From positions 744,001 to 808,000 of the forward strand of contig CAVWOM010000008.1 of the NCBI GenBank assembly GCA_963756575.1: a stretch of 64,000 nucleotides of DNA, read 5' to 3'. Below, piece after piece: positions 21,012-28,435 of the stretch. A program made the translations under genes and the position numbers. Each line of letters opens with the position of its first letter. Within the stretch, counting starts at the first letter, position 1. The notes below the pieces were generated by a model that was given only the letters and a program-made list of their open reading frames with translations, was not told the DNA's origin and searched no databases. Origin of the DNA: Palsa-504 sp963756575 (GTDB taxonomy: Bacteria; Actinomycetota; Actinomycetes; Streptosporangiales; Streptosporangiaceae).

Positions 21012-21773
21012 CTAATGTACGAACTCTATGCCGCGCCCAACAATAACAACGTAGGCAAGACCGAGCACGACAGCGGCGATCCACCATACAGCCTGGCGGT
21101 GTATCAGCAGTGTGCGGGTGGCCGCTTTGGCGGGCAGCATTGTGTCCGCCCACAGTAATCCAGAAGACCCGCCGAAGGCCGCAGGCACGGTCGAAACGAG
21201 AAGAAGCTTCAACCCAAGCGGGTCGAATGCACCGGCCGCGCAACTGAAGAGACACGCCGCAAGGTAAGGTAATCGGCCTACGATGTTGTACGCTCGTCGA
21301 TTCGCGCAAAAAGGTTTGATCGCAACCGCAAGAAGGCGCATGGCGACGACATACAGCGCGGCGCCGAAGATTGCCATGACAATGCGCAGTGTCCGCTGAT
21401 GGGGCCATTCACGGATCACCTCTTGCCAGTCTCCAAAGCCAATGACGCCTGAGAAGAGAAAGTAACCCGCTCCTGAAAGGAGATTGAACGCCGCTAAAAG
21501 CCAGAGGAAATAGCGAAGATTCGCGTGATTGCCCGCACACCGCGAAGCGAGTAAAGAGATGGCGCCGGCAAACAGGTTAACCAGCGTTCCACCCGCGTCG
21601 ACCCAACGGTCCGGACGCAAGGTTGAAAGGTGGTTACTCGTAAGCTCCGTGGGGACATCGCCGCGCAGCCAGGCGGTAACGCCATGGCCGACAGCCTCAT
21701 GCAATAGGTGTGCCGACCCAGAGGCAAGCACTGCCATGCTAATAATCATCGCCTTGCTATGCCCCTCGGACAT
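21012..21773 (-). CDS. Multi-pass membrane protein with HEAVGH motif
   Basis: 253 residues with about six hydrophobic segments. Near the N-terminus (residues 25-30) it has LLHEAVGHG, which recalls membrane zinc proteases of the M50 kind. There are three residues between Glu and the second His, not two, so a working HExxH site is doubtful. Start ATG 21773 is 5 bases after the stop of the sugar kinase gene, making this the last gene of the lacD-MFS-pfkB run. Function unknown; it could be a diverged peptidase or an unrelated membrane protein. Confidence 0.65.
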   Translation of the reverse strand: MSEGHSKAMIISMAVLASGSAHLLHEAVGHGVTAWLRGDVPTELTSNHLSTLRPDRWVDAGGTLVNLFAGAISLLASRCAGNHANLRYFLWLLAAFNLLSGAGYFLFSGVIGFGDWQEVIREWPHQRTLRIVMAIFGAALYVVAMRLLAVAIKPFCANRRAYNIVGRLPYLAACLFSCAAGAFDPLGLKLLLVSTVPAAFGGSSGLLWADTMLPAKAATRTLLIHRQAVWWIAAVVLGLAYVVIVGRGIEFVH

Positions 21774-21778
21774 GGGAA

Positions 21779-22720
21779 TCAATCTATCGCAAGGGTCTTT
21801 CCAGTCCACGCCTTCACTTGATCGTACGACGGTATGCCCACCGCTCCGCCAATCTTCTCAACACTCTTCGCCGCTACTGCGTTAGCAAACCGGCCGGCCT
21901 CAGCGAGCGATTCTCCTCGCAGATGTGCGGCGAGGAAACCGGCCACAAAGCAATCGCCCGCGCCTGTTGTATCCTTCGCGTCCACCGCAAAGCCTGGGCA
22001 ATCACATGCGCTCTCGACTGTTCGAATGGAACAACCGCGGTCCCCCAGTTTTACGATGACGACGCGCACTCCCCTGGAAAGCAGCACTTGAGCGGCGTCC
22101 GCCGGAGTCGATGCGCCGGTAATCATCCTCCCTTCGTCTTCGTTCACAAACATGAAATCGAGCAAGGGCAGACATGGCGCCAAGTCACGCATCCAAGACC
22201 CCTGCGGATCCCAGTTTGTATCGAGCGACGTCGTCAAATGCGCACGGCGAGCGCGAATTAGCATTTCCGCCGCATGTTCGCGAAGGCTCGGCAGCACGAA
22301 CAGGCTTGCCAGATGATAATGGCGCATGCCCCGCAAGAGATCCGCCGTAAAATCAACCGGGCTCGAGAAGGCCTTTTTGCTGGCGCCCAACCGGTGAAGA
22401 AACATGCGTTCACCCGATTGATTCACCATCGCTATGGAAGCAGCGGTAGGCGCGTTGGCCCTCGTAAGCCATCGAGTGTCCACGCCAGCCGATTGCAGCC
22501 GCTCGCATACAAATCGCGCTTGATCGTCGTTACCTACTACGCCCACTAACCGTGCTGGTACGCCGAGGCTTGCTAATGCAATCGTTGTGTTGGCACCGTT
22601 GCCGCCCACCTGGTATTCAATCGATTCGACGAGATTTGTCGCCCCCCAGCGCACGTCCTTCACTGGATGCACAAGGATGTCGAACACAATGCTACCGGAG
22701 CAGAGGACGCCTTCGTTCAC
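21779..22720 (-). CDS. PfkB-family carbohydrate kinase
   Basis: 313 residues from GTG 22720, chosen because it forms a GTGA overlap with the stop of the upstream transporter; longer starts would run far into that gene. PfkB features: VLCSGSIVFDILVHPV at the N-terminus, the Gly-rich YQVGGNGANTTIALASLG, and the C-terminal signature KDTTGAGDCFVAGFLAAH with the catalytic Asp near residue 250. Next to a LacD-type aldolase, a role phosphorylating a ketohexose phosphate (as LacC does) is likely, but the family also covers ribo-, fructo- and sulfofructokinases. Confidence 0.85.
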   Translation of the reverse strand: MNEGVLCSGSIVFDILVHPVKDVRWGATNLVESIEYQVGGNGANTTIALASLGVPARLVGVVGNDDQARFVCERLQSAGVDTRWLTRANAPTAASIAMVNQSGERMFLHRLGASKKAFSSPVDFTADLLRGMRHYHLASLFVLPSLREHAAEMLIRARRAHLTTSLDTNWDPQGSWMRDLAPCLPLLDFMFVNEDEGRMITGASTPADAAQVLLSRGVRVVIVKLGDRGCSIRTVESACDCPGFAVDAKDTTGAGDCFVAGFLAAHLRGESLAEAGRFANAVAAKSVEKIGGAVGIPSYDQVKAWTGKTLAID

Positions 22721-23943
22721 GCCACCAGCTCTCTTTCGATCCATTGGATTTGCTGCACCGGTCCGACGGCGAGGCCCCAGAGCAGCGCTCCCGTAAGAAC
22801 CACAACCGCGGCCACAACAAAGGCCATGGCGAATGATAATGTGTGTTCCACCACGAAGCCTGTTAACCAGGATGCGGCAACACCTGAGAGATTCCCCACT
22901 CCATTCTGGAGACTGGTCCAGCGGCCGGCGGCAAGAGGGCCGGCAAGCGTCTGCGTGATGGCCCAATGATTAGATGTGAACGCGCCAAACGACGCGCAGG
23001 ATAACAGCAGCAGCGTTACGGCAAGCGTCTGATTGTGAACAATAGCCACCGGAAGAATCACCGTCGAAAAGGCCAGGCCGCCAACGACCACCGTCTTGCG
23101 TACGCGAGTCTGAGAAGTTCCCGCTGCGATGAACCGATCGGAAACCCATCCCGCCGTCAGCGTTGCTGAGGCAATCGTCAGGAATGCAAGCGACGTAATG
23201 CGCACCGTCCGGCTCATTGTGAATCCGCGTTCCTTAACCAGGTACTCCGGTAGCCACGTGAGTAGAAAAAACCAGAAGTAGTTGCCGCAAAAATGCCCCA
23301 GAAACGTGCCCCATGCCGATCGCTGGCGCAATATTTGCTGAAAGCCCGGACAGCTAGCCGAGGGTGTGGCGCTCAGGACGATGGAATGCGGCGACCAGCG
23401 AATCCAGGGGATGAGCCACAGAATCCCGGCCGCTCCCAGCACGATAAACAGATTGCGCCAGCCGAACTGAGTTAGCAAAAGTCCTCCGAGCGCGGTACCC
23501 ACGGCCGGCCCGAGCTTAGATCCTGCGTCGAGAAGCGCATTGGCCTTGCCCCGGCCCTCAGCCGGAATCTCGGCAGCAAAGATTCGCGAGTAGCATGGAT
23601 AGGCCACCGATTCTCCTGCTCCTAACAGCAGGCGCGCCGCAATGATTTCGCCAAGCCCGGAAGCGAAGCCGGTCAGCACCGTTGCACAGGACCACAGAAA
23701 AAGGCCGGCGCCCAAAATCATGCCCACTGGAAAGCGATCAGCAAACCAGCCCGCTATGCCGAAAAGTTGCAGCAGCGCGTATGTCCAAAAAAACACGCCC
23801 AGCATGCGGCCGGCCTGAATCGGAGAGAGCGAAAACTCACGCTCAATCGACGGAACGGCGAGAGACAAATTGCTGCGATCAATATAGTTGAGAAAGATAG
23901 AGGCAATCAGCATCGCCAGCAAGGTCCACTGCGCAGCGGTCAT
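22717..23943 (-). CDS. MFS transporter, anion:cation symporter type
   Basis: About 408 residues with 12 predicted membrane spans. Motifs: NYIDRSNLSLAVPSIEREF near the start and GWFADRFPVGMILGAGLFLW (loop 2-3 signature), LLGAGESVAYPCYSRIFAAE and GRGKANALLDAGSKLGPAVG. These are the hallmarks of the ACS family, which imports hexuronates, phthalate and related organic anions. Start ATG 23943 gives the usual N-terminus. A TTG at 23973 would instead overlap the aldolase stop as TTGA, so coupling is possible. It probably imports the sugar acid or sugar used by the adjacent kinase and aldolase. Confidence 0.88.
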   Translation of the reverse strand: MTAAQWTLLAMLIASIFLNYIDRSNLSLAVPSIEREFSLSPIQAGRMLGVFFWTYALLQLFGIAGWFADRFPVGMILGAGLFLWSCATVLTGFASGLGEIIAARLLLGAGESVAYPCYSRIFAAEIPAEGRGKANALLDAGSKLGPAVGTALGGLLLTQFGWRNLFIVLGAAGILWLIPWIRWSPHSIVLSATPSASCPGFQQILRQRSAWGTFLGHFCGNYFWFFLLTWLPEYLVKERGFTMSRTVRITSLAFLTIASATLTAGWVSDRFIAAGTSQTRVRKTVVVGGLAFSTVILPVAIVHNQTLAVTLLLLSCASFGAFTSNHWAITQTLAGPLAAGRWTSLQNGVGNLSGVAASWLTGFVVEHTLSFAMAFVVAAVVVLTGALLWGLAVGPVQQIQWIERELVA

Positions 23944-23969
23944 TCCGGTTGCCGCTTCGCGATTGGCAC

Positions 23970-25013
23970 TCAAGCCGGCGTCCCTCCAGCAACCGCTTCC
24001 GCATCGACCGGTTGGAACCACCGCTCCCACGAAACTGCCCGTTCCAGGCATTCATTCACGGCGTTCACATTGCGCAGCCCCTCCGATTCCAACCACCGCA
24101 GCAGCGCGGCGCTGCCTCCTCGCGCGTATTCCGTGATGCCGCCTTGCCAATTCGCCCGTCCGCAGAGCACACCGGAAAATTGGGCTGCGGCTTCAGCCGC
24201 CATTCGAAGAGAAGCCACGAATTCGGAACTGCTGATACCGGCGCTCAAGTACACATACGGCCGTTGCGCTACCGCGTCCACTTCGCGATACCAATTAATG
24301 GCTTCCCGCATTGAATGGGCTCGTTGTCCCGAGTAAACAGCGCTTCCCTCCACGAAAGCTGCCACTACGGGAAACTCCACCTTCAGAACATCCACTTTGT
24401 AGAGCGGTTTCGAGAACTCAGCCATTACCCGCAATACCGCTTCTGGTTTTCGCTTCGAGAACTCCAGGCTCTTTGGATCGAGCCCCGCAGGATCATACAC
24501 AACCGGTTCCAGCAGGAAGGGCATATCCAGCGATTCGCATTCGTTACCAATCCGCTCGATCCAGGCGCACTTCTCATCGTTTACCGCTGCATTGTCGTCA
24601 GGCGCATACGACAGCAGAATCTTCACCGCATCCGCTCCCAAATCGCGCAGTCGGCGCACCGACAGTCCCGGAGTCAAGGCAAGCATCCGATGTGGCCGCG
24701 GATTCTCGTACCCGTCCGCCTCATAGGTCATTAACAGGCCGCAGCCCTGGGCCCGTTCCGCGGCGGCATCCAGCCCGTACTCGGAATCAAGAAGAACGGC
24801 GCTTACGTTCGGCGTGAGAACCTTTGTCACTGCCCTTTTGAACTCGCTCAATTGCTGGTCCGATATCTCCTCGGGCCGATTGCGTTGAGCGGCGGCGATC
24901 ATCTGACGCAGGCTCTTGCGCTGATCCATAGCAAGCGCCGCTATGATGCCGTTCGGTGTCGAGATCGCGCGCAGCCGCGTACGTCTTCCTGGTGAAATCT
25001 GAGTGCTGGTCAT
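23970..25013 (-). CDS. lacD: Tagatose 1,6-diphosphate aldolase-like class I aldolase
   Basis: 347 residues, LacD family. Conserved blocks: IIAALAMDQRKSLRQMI, AVLLDSEYGLDAA, GCGLLMTYEADGYE, DAVKILLSYAPDD, FLLEPVVYD, YKVDVLKVEFPV and GVLCGRANWQGG. Lys211 in DVLKVEFP is the expected Schiff-base lysine. LacD splits tagatose-1,6-bisphosphate to glyceraldehyde-3-phosphate and dihydroxyacetone phosphate. Related class I aldolases (YihT) split a sulfo-sugar phosphate, but the match to LacD blocks is better. It is the first gene of the minus-strand operon lacD-MFS-pfkB-membrane protein. Confidence 0.88.
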   Translation of the reverse strand: MTSTQISPGRRTRLRAISTPNGIIAALAMDQRKSLRQMIAAAQRNRPEEISDQQLSEFKRAVTKVLTPNVSAVLLDSEYGLDAAAERAQGCGLLMTYEADGYENPRPHRMLALTPGLSVRRLRDLGADAVKILLSYAPDDNAAVNDEKCAWIERIGNECESLDMPFLLEPVVYDPAGLDPKSLEFSKRKPEAVLRVMAEFSKPLYKVDVLKVEFPVVAAFVEGSAVYSGQRAHSMREAINWYREVDAVAQRPYVYLSAGISSSEFVASLRMAAEAAAQFSGVLCGRANWQGGITEYARGGSAALLRWLESEGLRNVNAVNECLERAVSWERWFQPVDAEAVAGGTPA

Positions 25014-25257
25014 ATCCGAAGCCTGTCATCCGCTAGGCAGGGCGCATGATTGCCCCCTTCCCGTCTACAAATTTCAGGCTCGTTAGAAGTTTACCTTGAA
25101 GCACAGTTGCGCCTGGCGCGGATAACGCGATGGCAAATTGCTTCACCAGCGACATGTCCCACCGCGGCGCCCAAGGATTGCGTACTCCCATCCGCTAGGC
25201 AACCGAGTGCTATCGGCAATGCTGGTAGAGACACTTCAATCTCAGCAATTCCCGTGA

Positions 25258-25590
25258 CTCTGGATCAGCAGTAGCAGGCAACCGAGTTTTCCTGCCTCGA
25301 GCGCGCGATGGATGTCTTCATCTTCTTGATAGGTGGATAAACAATGATCTCGGCCGACGGGAACTCTGGCAAATAGCGGCAGATCGCTTCCACGCCGCTC
25401 ATCACCGGCATCTTAAATCCATCAGCGTGATATCCGGCTGATGCTGTCGAAATAACTCCAAACCTTCACCGCCGTTGAGCCGCTGATGCTATTACCTCCA
25501 TATGTGGCTCCGGCCCAATCGTCGCTGCCAAGCCGACCCTCATCAACCGGTGGTCGTCGATCAGCAGTATTCTAATTCGATCGTGAGAGA
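25258..25590 (-). pseudogene. Remnant of a NarL/FixJ-type response regulator receiver domain
   Basis: Reading the minus strand with several frame changes gives IRILLIDDHRLMRVGLAATI, then GGEGLELFRQHQPDITLMDL, RMPVMSGVEAICRYLPEF and YQEDEDIHRALEAGKLG. This order is the receiver of LuxR-type regulators. The DNA-binding half is not recognisable and at least three shifts (near 25477, 25410, 25340) break the frame, so this is a decayed copy. The rest of the stretch between lacD and the arsR-type gene holds no other gene I can support. Confidence 0.7.
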
Positions 25591-25759
25591 CTGCCCTCCG
25601 TAGAAACCACCGAGAGACTTGGACGCCGACCTCGATTTGGGTACCGCAACCGGCGGCTGACCTCATTAAGTATTTGGCACGAATTTGGGCGGACCGCGGG
25701 AAGCGCGTTTCACGAGTGCCTACAGTGGACGAATTCACAATCATGAATTCACAAAGCAT

Positions 25760-25789
25760 TTGACACGGAACCAAAAGGATCCGTATAAT
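25760..25789 (+). promoter_or_regulatory. Sigma-70 promoter of the ArsR operon
   Basis: Perfect TTGACA (25760-25765) and TATAAT (25784-25789) with an 18-base spacer, 38 bases before the ATG of the ArsR-type gene. Confidence 0.8.
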
Positions 25790-25795
25790 TCGAGT

Positions 25796-25819
25796 ATAGG
25801 GAACTTAATGGTTCCCTAT
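25796..25819. promoter_or_regulatory. Perfect inverted-repeat operator
   Basis: ATAGGGAAC-TTAATG-GTTCCCTAT is a perfect 9-base inverted repeat with a 6-base spacer. It begins 6 bases after the -10 box, so it covers the expected transcription start. This is where an ArsR-type repressor would block transcription; the adjacent gene is the likely binder. Confidence 0.75.
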
Positions 25820-25826
25820 TTTAGAG

Positions 25827-26150
25827 ATGCGACATGACGCTGTTTTCAAGGCATTGGCGGATCGAAGCCGTCGGCAACTCCTTGACCGCCTGCACGAGAA
25901 GAATGGGCAGACACTCGGAGAGCTGTGCGAAGGCCTGGATATGACTCGTCAGGCGGTCGCCAAGCACCTCGGGATTTTAAAGCGGGCAAATCTGGTGTCG
26001 TGGAAGCGCCAAGGCCGGGAGAGACTTCATTTCATCAATCCCGTACCGATCAACGAAATCGCGGAACGCTGGATCAGCAAGTTCGAACAACCGCGTCTGA
26101 GCGCGCTCTCAAAACTCAAGAAGAGGCTGGAAAAACAAGATGGCAACTAA
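25827..26150 (+). CDS. ArsR-family winged-helix repressor
   Basis: 107 residues. The winged helix spans VFKALADRSRRQLLDRLHEK, TLGELCEGLDMTRQAVAKHL (recognition helix region) and LVSWKRQGRERLHF (wing). No metal-binding Cys pair is seen apart from a single Cys in the second helix, so it fits the non-metal group that travels with AHSA1/SRPBCC genes. The start ATG 25827 lies just after a perfect inverted repeat, which suggests autorepression. The gene overlaps the following SRPBCC gene by 11 bases. Confidence 0.92.
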   Translation: MRHDAVFKALADRSRRQLLDRLHEKNGQTLGELCEGLDMTRQAVAKHLGILKRANLVSWKRQGRERLHFINPVPINEIAERWISKFEQPRLSALSKLKKRLEKQDGN

Positions 26151-26592
26151 GAACGATGAAAGCACCTTTGTTTATGTGACGTTCATTCGCACCACCCCGG
26201 AGCGGTTGTGGTCGGCGCTGACCGAGCCGGATTTCATGGAGGAATACTGGTTCGGCGTACACTTTGAGACCGAATGGAAACCCGGAGCGGCCTGGAAAAT
26301 GCTCTATCCGGATGGACGCGTGACGGACGCCGGAGAAATTGTCGAATTCGACCCGCCCAAGCGTATTGTGCTTAAGTGGCGGCACGAACTCAGGCCGGAA
26401 TTGAAGGCCGAAGGCTTTGCGCGTTGCACAATCGAGCTTGAGCCGGTATCGGATGCGGTCAAGCTCACGATCACACACACCATGGATCGCGCGGAGTCAA
26501 AGCTCATTCAGGCAGTATCCGGCGGCTGGCCGCGCATCCTCTCGAATCTGAAGTCCTTGCTCGAAACGGGCGAGATTGTTTTGAAGCAGTGA
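26140..26592 (+). CDS. SRPBCC (AHSA1-like) domain protein, cytoplasmic
   Basis: 150 residues. The AHSA1 pattern is clear: FVYVTFIRTTPERLWSALTE, YWFGVHFETEWKPGAAW, GEIVEFDPPKRIVLKWRHE, and a closing helix with SGGWPRILSNLKSLLETGE. The fold makes a hydrophobic ligand pocket; members paired with ArsR regulators are common, but their ligands are mostly unknown. Start ATG 26140 overlaps the upstream gene, so translation is coupled. Confidence 0.88.
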   Translation: MATKNDESTFVYVTFIRTTPERLWSALTEPDFMEEYWFGVHFETEWKPGAAWKMLYPDGRVTDAGEIVEFDPPKRIVLKWRHELRPELKAEGFARCTIELEPVSDAVKLTITHTMDRAESKLIQAVSGGWPRILSNLKSLLETGEIVLKQ

Positions 26593-26601
26593 GGAGATCG
26601 T

Positions 26602-27174
26602 ATGAGACTCGCGTATATTATTCCTTTTCTCGTGTTGGAAGTCGTAGCCTTTCCTGTGCGTGGGCAGAACACATCTGGCTCCGCGCGAATCGTTCGAGTG
26701 GAAGGCGACGTAAATGCGCCGGTGTCCCAGGTCTGGCGCGTCTTCACCACCACCGAAGGCGCAGAGGAGTTTTTCGCACAAAAAGCCAATATCAAGCTTG
26801 CGATCGGCGGACCTTACGAGATCCAGTTCGATCCGAATGACGAACGATCTGGCACCAAGGGGCTTAAGATCCTCAGCTACGCTCCCGAGGAGATGATCTC
26901 ATTCCAATGGAATGCTCCACCGCAATTGCCTGAGGTGCGAAACGGCGGCACGTGGGTTGTTGTTGAGATGCATCCGATTGACGCGTACAGGACTCAGGTG
27001 AGCATAACTCATCTCGGTTGGAAAAAGGGACCGGAATGGGACCAGGCGTATGCACATTTTCAGCGCGGCTGGAGCGAGCTGATGAACCGGCTTGAGAAGC
27101 GATTCACTGATGGCCCGATTGACTGGGGCAAGCAACACATGATGTATCAGGAAACTGAAGTTCGCAATCGGTGA
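26602..27174 (+). CDS. Exported SRPBCC domain protein
   Basis: 190 residues, starting 9 bases after the previous gene. The N-terminus (MRLAYIIPFLVLEVVAFPVR, then GQ) looks like a signal peptide with cleavage near residue 21. The mature part is again SRPBCC: EGDVNAPVSQVWRVFTTTEG, GGPYEIQFDP, ISFQWNAPPQLP, and a final helix with HFQRGWSELMNRLEKRF. An exported copy beside a cytoplasmic one is unusual for this family, whose members normally lack signals. A role in binding a lipid-like ligand outside the membrane is possible but not shown. Confidence 0.85.
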   Translation: MRLAYIIPFLVLEVVAFPVRGQNTSGSARIVRVEGDVNAPVSQVWRVFTTTEGAEEFFAQKANIKLAIGGPYEIQFDPNDERSGTKGLKILSYAPEEMISFQWNAPPQLPEVRNGGTWVVVEMHPIDAYRTQVSITHLGWKKGPEWDQAYAHFQRGWSELMNRLEKRFTDGPIDWGKQHMMYQETEVRNR

Positions 27175-27191
27175 GCTGAAGGAACAAAAAT

Positions 27192-28028
27192 ATGACGGCT
27201 CGCGAAATCCGGCTCAATGTCAAAACCACCGCCGCCCAGGGATACGCGCTTGTGAACGGCCTGAAGATCTATTACGAAATTCAGGGAGCCGGCGATCCGC
27301 TGGTTTGTATCCCTCCGGCCTTTGGATACGCCGGACTCAATTCGTACCCTGCGCTGGTTCAAAGCCACAGGGTCATTACGGTTGATCTCCAAGGGCATGG
27401 TCGCACGCTGGACATTCCGGAACGTCCGCTCTCCATCGAGCAACATGCCGAACACGTGGTCGGCTTGTTGAAATATCTTGGAATCTCGAAGGCCGACTTC
27501 TTTGGCGAAAGTTACGGCGGCAATGCAGCCGCCATGATCGCCATTCGCTATCCCGAGCTTGTCGGTCGTGTGGTGACCTACGCAGCAACGTTTGGCCCTC
27601 CTCACATTGCCCTAAATCCTCAGACAACGCACTTTGACCCCCCGCCTGCCGCTGATTCCAGGAACATCCAATTTCAGAGAGAAAACTACAAGAAAGTGGC
27701 TCCCGATCCAAACTATTGGCCCAAAATTTTTGAGAAGCTTGGAAGCATTCAGTGGCACGGATTTTCGAACGAAGAGTTGGCTTCAATCAAGGCGTGGATT
27801 CTCATCGTTCTCGGAGATCACGATTTTGTCCGCCTTGAGCACGCCATTGAGACCGTAAAGCTCATCCCCAACGCCGAGCTCGCCGTGATCCCGTCCGCCA
27901 GTCACTTCGCCCTGTTTTCGGAACCGGGCAGGGTAATCCCAATAATTAAACATTTCCTGGAAAAGCCCGAGAAGCAAATCCCCTTAGCCACCGCCAATGT
28001 TGGCTATCACCCTGGTGAAACCCGATGA
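27192..28028 (+). CDS. Alpha/beta hydrolase
   Basis: 278 residues. Conserved elements: LVNGLKIYYEIQGAGDPLV, the strand-turn TVDLQGHGRT, nucleophile elbow GESYGG (Ser107), the acid in VLGDHDF (near 218) and His in PSASHFALF (near 237). The oxyanion region reads CIPPAFG in place of the usual HGG. It is the last gene of the ArsR operon and could act on the ligand of the SRPBCC proteins. It is a paralogue of the hydrolase at 32058. Confidence 0.88.
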   Translation: MTAREIRLNVKTTAAQGYALVNGLKIYYEIQGAGDPLVCIPPAFGYAGLNSYPALVQSHRVITVDLQGHGRTLDIPERPLSIEQHAEHVVGLLKYLGISKADFFGESYGGNAAAMIAIRYPELVGRVVTYAATFGPPHIALNPQTTHFDPPPAADSRNIQFQRENYKKVAPDPNYWPKIFEKLGSIQWHGFSNEELASIKAWILIVLGDHDFVRLEHAIETVKLIPNAELAVIPSASHFALFSEPGRVIPIIKHFLEKPEKQIPLATANVGYHPGETR

Positions 28029-28094
28029 GATGTAACGAAGACTCTCTATTTTTACCGGCTATTACCTCCACGCCCACGGAGGTTCGCGTGCGAC

Positions 28095-28407
28095 ATGAGT
28101 CGTGATGAGACGAAGCTTCTGCGGAAAACCGTAAAGAGTGGCTCGCGGCGCGGCTTGATCTGCTAAGGCGGAAAAGGAACACACGCGGCAAAGCGACGAA
28201 CTGGCACAGAAGCGGCAGGAATTGCCGTGGGTTCGGGTCGACAAAGAAGGTCGATTTGGCATCGAAGAGGGCACAGCCTCGCTATCGCACCCGCAGTGCG
28301 CCAACTGGTTTCAGTCGCTCCAGTTTTCGAAATGGTGCCCGGGAAGTCATCTTAACGAAGGCTCTGGCCAAAACGATCGCATGGAACTTTTTGCCTTCGA
28401 ACCGTAA
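28095..28407 (+). pseudogene. Remnant of a DUF899 (thioredoxin-like) gene
   Basis: Two frames joined near 28172 give EWLAARLDLLRR and then KEHTRQSDELAQKRQELPWV followed by RVDKEGRFGIEEGTASL. This is the conserved N-terminus of DUF899 proteins. After GTASL the similarity stops and the expected thioredoxin-like core is missing. A decayed, truncated copy. Confidence 0.65.
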
Positions 28408-28435
28408 TCACCCTGTGAGGCGTTGAAAGACCGGG

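Noticed and set aside
25027..25201. 13-base direct repeat CATCCGCTAGGCA at 25027-25039 and 25189-25201
   Set aside because: Only two copies, no element between them, and it lies in decayed sequence; could be chance or duplication debris.
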